Shown: piece by piece, positions 1 through 7,564 of the stretch
Numbering within the stretch: the first letter of the stretch is position 1
How the letters are laid out: each line of letters begins with the position of its first letter
NCBI GenBank assembly: GCA_913054055.1
Contig: CAJXIT010000013.1
Location: 1-22,036 of the forward strand
Direction of reading: 5' to 3'
DNA from: an uncultured Thalassolituus sp.
GTDB lineage: Bacteria; Pseudomonadota; Gammaproteobacteria; Pseudomonadales; Oceanobacteraceae
Length of the DNA stretch: 22,036 nt
The notes under the pieces: generated by a model
Seen by the model: the letters and a program-made list of their open reading frames with translations, nothing else
The model's database searches: none
Told to the model about the DNA's origin: nothing
Made by a program: the position numbers and the translations under genes

Positions 1-884
1 ATGATTTAATTGAAGCAGTAGACGTATTGGAAAACAAAGGTGTTAAGCGTGTTGGACCATATCGAGTTACTCGTGAAATGGCTAGTTCAGTTTCAGCAAC
101 TTTAGCAACTGCATTTAAAATAAAAGGACCAAGCTTTTCTATTTCTTCTGCTTGTGCAACAGGTGCTCATTGTATTGGTACAGGGTATCAGCAAATTAAA
201 ATGGGTTTGCAAAATACAGTTGTAGCTGGAGGTATTGATCAATTACATTGGTCTTTTGCAATGCAGTTCGATGGCATGGGGGCACTTTCAACAAAATATA
301 ATGATCAACCTGAAAATGCATCACGTCCTTATGATGTTGATCGTGATGGATTTGTAATAAGTGGTGGAGCAGGCATTGTTATTCTAGAAAACTGGGATCA
401 CGCTGTTGCACGCGGCGCAGATATTTTAGCAGAAGTTATTGGGTATTCAGCCACTTCAGATGGCGACAATATGGTTGCCCCTAATGGCGTTGGAGCTGAA
501 AGAGCCATGGCATTAGCGTTAAAAGATGCGAAATTAGATACCGTTGATTACATCAATACTCATGGCACCAGTACTCCAGTTGGTGATTTAGCAGAGCTAA
601 ACGCCATATCACGGGTATTTAAAAATAATACTCCGTTAATCAGTTCTACAAAATCTTTGTCAGGCCATGCACTGGGTGCAGCTGGCGTTCATGAAATGAT
701 TTTTAGTCTAATTATGATGCGAAATAATTTTGTAGCTGGCTCTGCCAATATAGAACAGGCAGATGATATAGCAACTGACATGCCGATTGTGAAAAGTAGT
801 GAAGAGCAAACATTGAATACCATCCTGAGCAATAGCTTTGGCTTTGGTGGCACAAATGCCTGTTTAGTTTTAAAAGCAGTTTAA
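1..884 (+). CDS. fabB: Beta-ketoacyl-ACP synthase I (FabB type), 3' part
   Basis: This is a condensing enzyme that extends acyl-ACP with malonyl-ACP in fatty-acid synthesis in the cytoplasm. The start lies before the window; the open frame runs from base 3, leaving about 293 of the roughly 400 residues usual for the family. The catalytic triad is visible: the nucleophile Cys in SSACATGAHC (codon 153-155), His in NTHGTSTPVGD (codon 561-563) and His in TKSLSGHALGAAG (codon 666-668). The C-terminal NSFGFGGTNA motif is intact. The whole readable stretch resembles E. coli FabB (FDAMGALSTKYND-like and RDGFVI segments) more than FabF. It is followed after 27 bp by a FabV-type reductase and then an ACP, so it belongs to a fatty-acid operon. 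Whether it is the housekeeping FabB or a second copy cannot be decided, because no fabA is in view. Confidence 0.93.
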   Translation, partial: DLIEAVDVLENKGVKRVGPYRVTREMASSVSATLATAFKIKGPSFSISSACATGAHCIGTGYQQIKMGLQNTVVAGGIDQLHWSFAMQFDGMGALSTKYNDQPENASRPYDVDRDGFVISGGAGIVILENWDHAVARGADILAEVIGYSATSDGDNMVAPNGVGAERAMALALKDAKLDTVDYINTHGTSTPVGDLAELNAISRVFKNNTPLISSTKSLSGHALGAAGVHEMIFSLIMMRNNFVAGSANIEQADDIATDMPIVKSSEEQTLNTILSNSFGFGGTNACLVLKAV

Positions 885-911
885 TTAAGAAGATTTATAG
901 GGAGCGGTAAT

Positions 912-2129
912 ATGTATAAAGCACGAATTAAAAGTAATATCTGTACCAACTCTCATCCAGTGGGTTGTTACTACCACGTATATGAGCAGATTTTAAAAGC
1001 GAAAGAAAAAACCAGTGATTACCCAACTGATTTAAGCGGCAAGACTGCTCTGGTTGTTGGATCTAGTTCAGGCATCGGTTTAGCCAGTAGAATCGGTTTA
1101 ACTTTTGGTGCTGGTATGGATACGATCGGTGTATATTTTGATCGCGCCGCTCAGGCTCATAAAATTGGAACAGCAGGTTGGTATAACAATCAAGCATTTG
1201 AATATTATGCTCGTCGCGCTAATAAAATGGCCATTAGCTCAAATCAAGATGCGTATCAAAAGAATGCTAAAGAATGGGTGATTCAAAAGCTTGTTCAGCA
1301 AGAAAAGAAAATTGATGTATTGGTTTACAGTCTAGCGTCACCAAGACGCAGTATTGATGGAGTAGGCGAGTTCCGCAGTTCAATTAAACCTATTAACGGC
1401 ACATTTAAAGGTCAAACTCTGGATCCGTTTAAAGCGGAATTAAGAGATATGGAGTTAGAAGCGGCTACACAAGAAGAAGTAGACGCGACCGTTAAGGTAA
1501 TGGGTGGTGAAGATTGGCAAGAATGGGTTAATCGCTTGCAGCAAGCAGGAGTGTTGGCTGAAAACTTTAAAACGGTTGCTTACAGCTACTTAGGGCCAGA
1601 TCATACTCAAGCTATCTATGGTGACGGCACTTTAGGTAAAGCAAAGTCGCATTTGCATGAAACGGCAATTGCGTTGGATCAAAGTCTGAAGTCTTTAAAC
1701 GGTCGAGCACATATCGGTTTGTTTCAGGCTCTGATTACGCCTTCTAGCTCCGTTATTCCAAGTATGCCGCTCTATATTTCTGTGCTGCATCAGCTTCAAA
1801 AGAAAGCGGGTACATTTGAGATGACGGTTGAGCAAGTTATGCGGTTGTTTTCAACCAAGATGTATGACGATTTTCAAAGTAAAGACGTTAAGTTACGTGT
1901 TGATAACAATGAACGTGATGAAACTTTACAGAAAGAACTGGATGCTATCTTGACTCAGGTGAATCAAGATAATTTAACTGAATTAGTGGACCTTGATGGG
2001 TTTAAAAAAGCGTTTTTACAACAGTTTGGTTTTGATTATGGTTTTATTAGCTATGAAAATAAACCAGATCCATTAACACCACCGTCTATCCACGACTTTT
2101 CAGATTTGTCTCTGAAAAAAGCGGGTTAG
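912..2129 (+). CDS. fabV: FabV-type trans-2-enoyl-ACP reductase (NADH)
   Basis: FabV reduces the trans-2 double bond of enoyl-ACP, the last step of each elongation cycle. It is a long SDR-related enzyme that can replace FabI and is naturally triclosan-tolerant in known cases. At 405 residues the length is normal for the family. The family's N-terminal ICTNSHPVGC segment, the nucleotide-binding VVGSSSGIGLASR (residues 48-60), DVLVYSLASPRR (135-146) and the catalytic Y-X8-K (Tyr236, Lys245) are all visible. One divergence from the usual active-site text is IYGDGTLGKAK in place of the more common IYWHG-LGKAK. The start is supported by GGAG at 901-904, seven bases before ATG. It sits between the FabB-type gene and an ACP gene, consistent with one transcript. 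Confidence 0.92.
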   Translation: MYKARIKSNICTNSHPVGCYYHVYEQILKAKEKTSDYPTDLSGKTALVVGSSSGIGLASRIGLTFGAGMDTIGVYFDRAAQAHKIGTAGWYNNQAFEYYARRANKMAISSNQDAYQKNAKEWVIQKLVQQEKKIDVLVYSLASPRRSIDGVGEFRSSIKPINGTFKGQTLDPFKAELRDMELEAATQEEVDATVKVMGGEDWQEWVNRLQQAGVLAENFKTVAYSYLGPDHTQAIYGDGTLGKAKSHLHETAIALDQSLKSLNGRAHIGLFQALITPSSSVIPSMPLYISVLHQLQKKAGTFEMTVEQVMRLFSTKMYDDFQSKDVKLRVDNNERDETLQKELDAILTQVNQDNLTELVDLDGFKKAFLQQFGFDYGFISYENKPDPLTPPSIHDFSDLSLKKAG

Positions 2130-2183
2130 TCGGTAGTTAGTAAAAAAATAAAGATTACAGTCATATTATCAAAATAGGAAAAG

Positions 2184-2426
2184 ATGATGTCACACGTATT
2201 TAAGAAAGTAGCAAAAGTAGTAGCTGAACAGTTAAGTGTTGAACTAGCTGAAATAAAATTAGAATCGAACTTTATTGAAGACCTAGGTGCAGATTCTTTA
2301 GACACAGTAGAGTTATTAATGGCATTGGAAGAAACATTTGACTGTGAAATTGACGAGTCAGTTGCATCAAGTTTGGTGACTGTGCAAGACATCGTTAATT
2401 ATGTAAATGAGCTAGAAGTGGCTTAA
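2184..2426 (+). CDS. Acyl carrier protein (paralogue)
   Basis: This is a small acidic carrier protein of 80 residues, the normal ACP size. It carries acyl chains on a 4'-phosphopantetheine attached to Ser38 in the LGADSLDTVELLMALEE motif, with helix II recognisable just after it. The C-terminal third (DCEIDESVASSLVTVQDIVNYVN) differs from the usual housekeeping AcpP sequence, so I read it as a paralogue dedicated to the FabB/FabV genes just upstream. The start is ambiguous: two ATG codons in tandem (2184 and 2187) follow a GGAAA at about 2177-2181. The gene ends the plus-strand cluster and is followed by a long hairpin. An antisense frame over the same DNA is a shadow. Confidence 0.9.
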   Translation: MMSHVFKKVAKVVAEQLSVELAEIKLESNFIEDLGADSLDTVELLMALEETFDCEIDESVASSLVTVQDIVNYVNELEVA

Positions 2427-2437
2427 ATTCATCTAAT

Positions 2438-2526
2438 TTAAAAGCGGCGGTTTTGTTGGTGGTGTACGGGGTGCTTGGAACTGAAATGGTTGAAAGTATC
2501 TTCACCAATAAAGCCGTCGCTTTTAA
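2438..2526 (+). terminator. Long RNA hairpin after the ACP gene, probable terminator
   Basis: Two 24-base arms (2438-2461 and 2503-2526) can pair along their whole length in plus-strand RNA, with three G-U pairs and a 41-base loop; the right arm ends in TTTTAA. It lies between convergent genes (ACP on +, kinase on -). A terminator or 3'-end stabiliser is inferred; the stem and loop are longer than those of a usual intrinsic terminator. Confidence 0.6.
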
Positions 2527-2603
2527 TTGATGTAGAATGAGAAAAGGGATTACTTTGGAAGTTCAAAATAAAAATGGCTCCCGATGACCTCTCCATCGAC
2601 GTT

Positions 2604-4037
2604 TTAAGCATCTTCATAAGCTAATACACCCAAATGGGCATTAATAATTCTTAAACATATGGCCAATCCCAGCCCGTGACTGCTTTCTCCAGCCGTTGTT
2701 TGATTACTTAAGCTTTGAAATGGCTTAAATAAATTCTTTTGTTCCTGTTCAGGAACACCATCGCCAGCATCAATGAAGCTAATTCGAACGCTTTCAGACT
2801 GCTTCTCTATGTTAATCTTAATAACGTTATTTTCATGGGAATACTTAATGGCGTTGCTTAATAAATTATCAATGACTTGGCCGATACGGGACGGGTCAGC
2901 CTCAATCATACTGGTTTTGGGTAAATTGGTTTGAATCGATAAGTTTTTGTTTTGAGCTTGTTCTTCAAACAGATCAATCCGGTCTTTTACATAATCAGAT
3001 AAATTGAATGTCATGCGGTGCAATTGCAGCATGCCCATTTCTATGGCACTGATATCCAATAGATCTTCTAGTAACGACTGCATGCCATCAGTGCTGCGCT
3101 TCAGCATATTGATAATGGGTTCGATTTGTTCATTATCATAGGTGAACTTTTCAATGCGCTTACAAGCGTGCTGGATAAAATTCAAAGGGTTACGTAAATC
3201 ATGGGCTGCCATGCCTAAAATTCGATTTTTTTCTTCATTTACCCTTTGATACCCTCGCACTTGCTCAATGTAATCAGCGCGATGATTGATACGATTTGTA
3301 AATTCCTCGGAGTTAAAAGGGCGCATGATAAAATCATCGGCTCCGCATTTTAAAAAATAAGATGCCGTATCGCTGTCACCTTTACTTGAAACCCCAATGA
3401 TTTGAACCAAAGGGTTAGCGTCGCTAGCGCGAATGTCCTTACACAAGTCATGACCTAAACGGCCAGGTAAATATTCATCTAATATAATGATGTCTGGACT
3501 TTGGGCTAGTTGCTCCATACCCGTTGTGGCGTCAATGGCCTCTATCACTTGAAACCCTTGGTTTTTTAACAGCGCGCATAAAACCTGTCGTGCACTTGGG
3601 CTGTCATCAACAACCAAAACTTTTAATTGAGAATTAGATAGCACTCTATGGATAAGCCAACCAACATAATGCACGCCGCTACTGGCGGTTTTAAACACAT
3701 AATCAATTAATTGGTCGTGTATAAATTCATCTTTTAATCGAGTGTCTGACTGACCTGTAAAGATGATCGAGGGTAAGTTGAACGAGTTTGTGAGCGTCAC
3801 TGCAGCACCTTGCTCGCTGTCAGGCAATTGCAGGTCAACGGTTGCTAAAAAATATTGATCTGGGTTTTTACTTAATAATTGCTTAGCTTGCTTTAAGTCG
3901 TAAGCAATATCACTTTGAATCTCATATTTTTCACGCAGTTCAGCTTGAATGGCGCTTGAAAGGGATTTCGCATCTTCAATAATTAGTACTTTATTGCCCA
4001 TGTTTACCAGCGCAGACCCGTTTAGCATAATCTTCAT
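2604..4037 (-). CDS. Soluble two-receiver histidine kinase with early stop
   Basis: A signalling kinase with order REC-REC-HisKA-HATPase and no membrane segment. Receiver 1 (about 15-130) has E21/D22, phospho-acceptor D68, T94 and K116. Receiver 2 (about 138-258) has D144/D145, D187 and S217, but the usual lysine before Pro is Arg239. The phospho-accepting His279 is in MAAHDLRNPL. ATP-binding motifs follow: N box near N391/N395, DAGDG (423-427) and HGLGLA (454-459). The frame stops at TAA (2604-2606) straight after AYEDA, where kinases normally have one more strand. Reading on in the same frame gives 17 codons ending HFYFELPK and then TAA at 2550-2552, a normal kinase ending. So this is a nonsense mutation, a recoded stop or a sequence error. 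The start could instead be Met13 (MGNKVLIIED); neither start has a clear ribosome site. An AraC gene lies upstream on the same strand. Confidence 0.9.
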   Translation of the reverse strand: MKIMLNGSALVNMGNKVLIIEDAKSLSSAIQAELREKYEIQSDIAYDLKQAKQLLSKNPDQYFLATVDLQLPDSEQGAAVTLTNSFNLPSIIFTGQSDTRLKDEFIHDQLIDYVFKTASSGVHYVGWLIHRVLSNSQLKVLVVDDSPSARQVLCALLKNQGFQVIEAIDATTGMEQLAQSPDIIILDEYLPGRLGHDLCKDIRASDANPLVQIIGVSSKGDSDTASYFLKCGADDFIMRPFNSEEFTNRINHRADYIEQVRGYQRVNEEKNRILGMAAHDLRNPLNFIQHACKRIEKFTYDNEQIEPIINMLKRSTDGMQSLLEDLLDISAIEMGMLQLHRMTFNLSDYVKDRIDLFEEQAQNKNLSIQTNLPKTSMIEADPSRIGQVIDNLLSNAIKYSHENNVIKINIEKQSESVRISFIDAGDGVPEQEQKNLFKPFQSLSNQTTAGESSHGLGLAICLRIINAHLGVLAYEDA

Positions 4038-4138
4038 ATGTATTATTGAAGTTTAGACGATTTACAGTAAGTGCCAGTTTTGAAGGGGATTATTTAATGC
4101 AGGAGATCACATTCCCCATGATCCAATAATGGGGGTGG

Positions 4139-5176
4139 TTAAGCTTGAGCGCTTTTTCGATATTCGGCGGGTGTTTTACCTGTCCAGCGCTTAAAAGCAC
4201 GAGTGAAAGCACTCAGTTCTGAAAAACCCAGATCGTAGGCGATCACCGTTAGGGGGGTTTGAGTTTGCAGGAGCAAGAAAAATGCTTTGGTTTGCTTCAC
4301 TTCGTCCACTAGGTCGCTGTATGAAGCACCATCGTTCTTAAGTTTTCGATATAGGGTCTGGCGACTCATATTGAGCAGTTTGGCGGCTTTCTCAGCATCA
4401 AACTGGTTATCACTGATGTTATCTTCAATGATGCGTTTTACCTTAGCGCTGATTTTTCGTTTAAATAAGCGAGATAAAATTTGATTGGCGTAATTCAGTG
4501 TGGCTCGGCCTGTATGGGGGTTACGGCGCTTTGGTTTCAGTGACAACATGCTGCGATCAAACCTGAGTTCGCAGTAAGGTTGATCAAACTTAACAGGGCA
4601 GGGGAAAAGCGCATGGTATTTTTCTTCATATTCAGGGGCTGAATGCTGAAATAGTACTGATCGGAACTTAGCCAGTGGGCCAATGGAATAAATGGTCCGT
4701 TTTACAACAATGCCTAAGGTACGCTCCATATCCGATACGTTGTAATGGGCATGGTCAAAGTATTGAAAGCGAAGAATGGCATCGTCGCCTTCTTGCAGGA
4801 ATTTCAGGTCTAAAGACTCATTCACCACGCTGAATAAGCGCACATAATGGGTCAGGCCTTCTTCTAAGGTGGGGCTGTTATACACCACATGGGCAACCAA
4901 GCCTAAATCTTCAAATGTATCATTATCAGCCATGGTTAAGCCTAAGGCGGAATCTTGGCTTTTTTCTTGGGCTAACCCCCAGATGCGCTCATAAAGACTG
5001 ATGGGCAGACGTTGCTCTTCCTCCGTTAATAAAGTCTCTTCTACATTCAGGCTGGCGGCCAGCTCTTTAGGGGTCATTTCAAAGGTTTGAAAGAAATCAA
5101 TAAGAGCGCGTGCGGATGCGATACCGACTGTTGGCTCTGGGGTGTGGGTCATGATATTGATTCCGTTTCTAGCCAT
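4139..5176 (-). CDS. AraC-family regulator (OruR/ArgR-like ligand domain)
   Basis: A transcription factor of 345 residues. The N-terminal half (about 20-210) matches the arabinose-binding-like domain seen in OruR-type AraC proteins, with the characteristic LGLVAHVVYNSPTLEEGL-type segment. The C-terminal 90 residues carry two helix-turn-helix units: AAKLLNMSRQTLYRKLK and the family signature IAYDLGFSELSAFTRAFKRW...TPAEYR. Regulators of this subtype often sense fatty acids, amino acids or other small hydrophobic molecules, but the ligand cannot be read from sequence. It sits 114 bp downstream of an ABM-domain gene on the same strand, separated by a hairpin, and 101 bp upstream of the kinase gene. 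The annotated start is uncertain; Met9 (at 5152) is also possible and neither has a strong Shine-Dalgarno. A second AraC protein of the same type is at 20685. Confidence 0.9.
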   Translation of the reverse strand: MARNGINIMTHTPEPTVGIASARALIDFFQTFEMTPKELAASLNVEETLLTEEEQRLPISLYERIWGLAQEKSQDSALGLTMADNDTFEDLGLVAHVVYNSPTLEEGLTHYVRLFSVVNESLDLKFLQEGDDAILRFQYFDHAHYNVSDMERTLGIVVKRTIYSIGPLAKFRSVLFQHSAPEYEEKYHALFPCPVKFDQPYCELRFDRSMLSLKPKRRNPHTGRATLNYANQILSRLFKRKISAKVKRIIEDNISDNQFDAEKAAKLLNMSRQTLYRKLKNDGASYSDLVDEVKQTKAFFLLLQTQTPLTVIAYDLGFSELSAFTRAFKRWTGKTPAEYRKSAQA

Positions 5177-5223
5177 TTTGTAGGGGCTGAATTAAGTAAA
5201 AAATAGGAGGTGAATAATAGGGA

Positions 5224-5250
5224 AAATAGCCTGAATTTAACAGGCTATTT
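5224..5250 (-). terminator. Hairpin terminator after the ABM gene
   Basis: A perfect 10-bp stem (AAATAGCCTG at 5224-5233, CAGGCTATTT at 5241-5250) with a 7-base loop lies 40 bp past the stop of the ABM-domain gene. Read on the minus strand the stem ends in a short T run (TTTT). It would partly insulate the AraC gene from the ABM gene. Confidence 0.6.
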
Positions 5251-5290
5251 GGTACAAAAATGTTTAAAAATGAGACTTATGGCTTCTGCG

Positions 5291-5575
5291 TTAGTGGGCT
5301 TCTAAAACGGTTATTTTTTCAGGCTCTTCTAACAGCAGGGAAATTGAGGACACCGCTGTTTTACGTGCTTCACTTCTATGCCAAGCTTCCCAAGCGGCTA
5401 AAGATGTCCATTTTGTAATGATGACTTTATGCTTGCTGTTGTGTAAATCAGTTAATGACTCACTTGAGACATATCCGGGAGCCTCTAAAACGGCTTTTAG
5501 AGTAGAAAGAATCGTGTCCTTGTAATTGGGTTCTAAATCAGGAGCAACTGTGCGTTCTATGATCACTTTTATCAT
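5291..5575 (-). CDS. ABM-domain (antibiotic biosynthesis monooxygenase-like) protein
   Basis: A 94-residue single-domain protein with the ferredoxin-like dimeric alpha/beta-barrel fold of the ABM family. It shows an N-terminal strand IKVIIERTV, a helix containing the LKAVLEAPGYVSSESL turn, KHKVIITKWTSLAAWEAWHRSEARK (the W..AWE.W pattern typical of these proteins) and a final strand ITVLEAH. Members oxidise aromatic or quinone-like substrates without cofactor or degrade haem; many are uncharacterised, so no substrate is claimed. The start is supported by AAAGGA upstream of ATG. That ribosome site lies inside one arm of a 13-base inverted repeat (5583-5656). It is divergent from ybiT. Confidence 0.82.
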   Translation of the reverse strand: MIKVIIERTVAPDLEPNYKDTILSTLKAVLEAPGYVSSESLTDLHNSKHKVIITKWTSLAAWEAWHRSEARKTAVSSISLLLEEPEKITVLEAH

Positions 5576-5582
5576 GGGCCTA

Positions 5583-5656
5583 TTCCTTTAACATCGTAAG
5601 TAGCGCTAAAACTTCAAACCAATAGCATAACAATAGAAATAGTGATGTTAAGGGAA
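5583..5656 (-). promoter_or_regulatory. Inverted repeat covering the ABM ribosome site
   Basis: Arms TTCCTTTAACATC (5583-5595) and GATGTTAAGGGAA (5644-5656) match at 12 of 13 positions. On the minus-strand transcript the proximal arm contains the AAAGGAA ribosome-binding site of the ABM gene, so pairing would hide it. Function is inferred; the 48-base loop is long. Confidence 0.35.
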
Positions 5657-5814
5657 AAAATCAAGGGCTTTTATGCCTGATTCCATGATATTTCTGTTTG
5701 CAGGATAAATCGTTGCAAAATCACCGTTTTACCGCGGTTTAGATTGAACAAATAGTCAACAAACGGTACCCTGCGCCCCAAATTGAAATATGACTCTAAT
5801 GACAGGTAACACCC

Positions 5815-7410
5815 TTGATCTCAACCGCTAATATCACAATGCAATTTGGGGATAAGCCCCTTTTTGAAGACATTTCTATCAAATTTGGTGAAGGCAATCG
5901 CTACGGCCTAATTGGTGCGAATGGCTGTGGTAAATCCACGTTCATGAAGATTCTAAGTGGCGAACTTGAGCAAACAGCGGGTACCGTGAGCCTTGACCCT
6001 AATGAGCGCATGGCGAAATTGAATCAGGATCAGTTTGCTTACGAAGAATACAGCGTGGTGGACACCGTATTAATGGGCCATGCCGAGCTTTGGAAAATCA
6101 AATCTGAGCGTGACGCCATTTATGCAAATCCAGACATGTCAGAAGAAGACGGCATGCGCGTGGCAGACTTAGAAACAGAATTTGCTGAAATGGACGGTTA
6201 CAGCGCCGAAGCCCGTGCAGGTGAATTATTGTTAGGCTTGGATATTCCAACGGAACAACATTATGGCTTGATGAGTGCCGTATCCCCAGGCTGGAAACTG
6301 CGTGTGCTATTGGCGCAGGTTTTATTTTCTGAGCCAGATATCATGCTGCTAGACGAACCAACCAACAACTTGGACATTAACGCCATTCGTTGGTTAGAAG
6401 GGGTGCTTAACGAGCGTAACTGCACCATGATCATAATTTCGCACGATAGACACTTCTTAAACTCGGTTTGTACTCACATGGCCGATTTAGATTATGGTGA
6501 GTTGCGTGTATTCCCAGGCAACTACGATGAATACATGACAGCGGCTACGCAAGCCCGTGAACGTATGTTGGCAAACAATGCTAAGAAACAAGCACAAATT
6601 GCTGAATTAAAAACCTTCGTAAGTCGATTCAGTGCTAACGCTTCTAAAGCAAAACAAGCGACATCTCGTGCTAAACAGCTTGATAAAATTAAACTGGATG
6701 AAGTAAAAGCGTCTTCTCGTCAGTCGCCGTATATTCGCTTTGAGCAAGAGAAAAAATTATTCCGTAATGCCTTAGAAGTGGAGAATTTCTCACAAGGTTA
6801 CGACGATAATATTTTATTCAAAGACGTGAACCTAATGGTCGAAGTAGGCGAACGCATTGCCATCATAGGTCAAAACGGCATTGGTAAAACCACCTTGTTG
6901 CATACTTTAGCGGGCAAGATGGAACAGAAATCAGGCATGGTTAAATGGTCTGAAAATTCAAATATTGGTTATTACGCTCAGAATCACGCCAGCGACTTTG
7001 AACAAGATATGAACCTATATGACTGGATGGATCAGTGGAAAAACGAAGGGGATGACGAGCAAGTGGTTCGTGGTCAACTTGGTCGTATGCTGTTCAGTGC
7101 AAGTGATATCAAAAAGTCTGTTAAAGTCATCAGTGGTGGTGAACAGGGCAGAATGTTATTTGGTAAATTGATGATGCAATTTCCAAATATTCTATTGTTG
7201 GATGAGCCGACCAACCACATGGATATGGAATCCATCGAATCATTGAACTTGGCGTTAGAAAACTACGAAGGCACCTTGTTGTTTGTTTCTCACGATCGTC
7301 AATTCGTAAGTTCTATCGCCACGCGTATCATTGAAGTAACCGAAGACGGTGTTGTGGATTTCCATGGCTCGTACGAAGATTACCTAAAGTCTCAAGGGGT
7401 TTCTGAATAA
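5815..7410 (+). CDS. ybiT: ABC-F ATPase, YbiT-like
   Basis: A cytoplasmic ribosome-associated ABC-F protein with two ATPase domains and no membrane domain. The 531 residues align closely with E. coli YbiT throughout, including ITMQFG-KPLFE, GLIGANGCGKSTFMKIL (first Walker A), LLLDEPTNNLDI (first Walker B), the arm/linker RFSANASKAKQATSRAKQ, GQNGIGKTTLLHTL (second Walker A), ISGGEQGRMLFGKLMMQ and LLLDEPTNHMDMES. As in YbiT, the first signature motif is SPGWKLRVLLAQ and not LSGGQ, so this is a family trait. ABC-F proteins rescue or tune translating ribosomes; the exact role of YbiT is less well known. The start is TTG at 5815, with AGG at 5804-5806 and homology beginning at once; no in-frame ATG precedes it. 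A strong terminator follows, and the next gene is convergent. Confidence 0.95.
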   Translation: MISTANITMQFGDKPLFEDISIKFGEGNRYGLIGANGCGKSTFMKILSGELEQTAGTVSLDPNERMAKLNQDQFAYEEYSVVDTVLMGHAELWKIKSERDAIYANPDMSEEDGMRVADLETEFAEMDGYSAEARAGELLLGLDIPTEQHYGLMSAVSPGWKLRVLLAQVLFSEPDIMLLDEPTNNLDINAIRWLEGVLNERNCTMIIISHDRHFLNSVCTHMADLDYGELRVFPGNYDEYMTAATQARERMLANNAKKQAQIAELKTFVSRFSANASKAKQATSRAKQLDKIKLDEVKASSRQSPYIRFEQEKKLFRNALEVENFSQGYDDNILFKDVNLMVEVGERIAIIGQNGIGKTTLLHTLAGKMEQKSGMVKWSENSNIGYYAQNHASDFEQDMNLYDWMDQWKNEGDDEQVVRGQLGRMLFSASDIKKSVKVISGGEQGRMLFGKLMMQFPNILLLDEPTNHMDMESIESLNLALENYEGTLLFVSHDRQFVSSIATRIIEVTEDGVVDFHGSYEDYLKSQGVSE

Positions 7411-7427
7411 TATCTTTTCAGATTCAG

Positions 7428-7466
7428 CCATAAAAAAACCGAGCTTTTGGCTCGGTTTTTTTATGG
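7428..7466. terminator. Bidirectional terminator between ybiT and helicase genes
   Basis: A 17-bp stem, from CCATAAAAAAACCGAGC to GCTCGGTTTTTTTATGG, with a very small T-rich loop. It has an A run on one side and a T run on the other, so it works in both directions. It sits 18 bp past the ybiT stop and about 100 bp past the end of the convergent helicase gene. Confidence 0.93.
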
Positions 7467-7507
7467 CTGGATGTTTTAGCGTTAGATTCAGTTAGCCCTT
7501 TGATAAA

Positions 7508-7553
7508 GATCGGCCAGAGGGCTGGCCTCGTACGAGCGCACCCTGTGCGCGAT
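7508..7553 (+). repeat. Double-hairpin REP-like element, copy 1
   Basis: One complete unit of the family associated with the RAYT at 17794: hairpin GGCCAG-AGGG-CTGGCC, central palindrome TCGTACGA, hairpin GCGCAC-CCT-GTGCGC, ending CGAT. It lies between two convergent genes, the classic REP location, and 10 kb from the transposase. Confidence 0.9.
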
Positions 7554-7564
7554 TAAAGTTAAGA

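Noticed and set aside
4115..4134. CCCCAT/ATGGGG hairpin after the AraC gene as a terminator
   Set aside because: Only a 6-bp stem and no T run on the minus strand; too weak to call.
6280..6320. Degenerate first ABC signature (SPGWKLRV) in YbiT read as a defect
   Set aside because: E. coli YbiT has the same departure, so it is a family trait.
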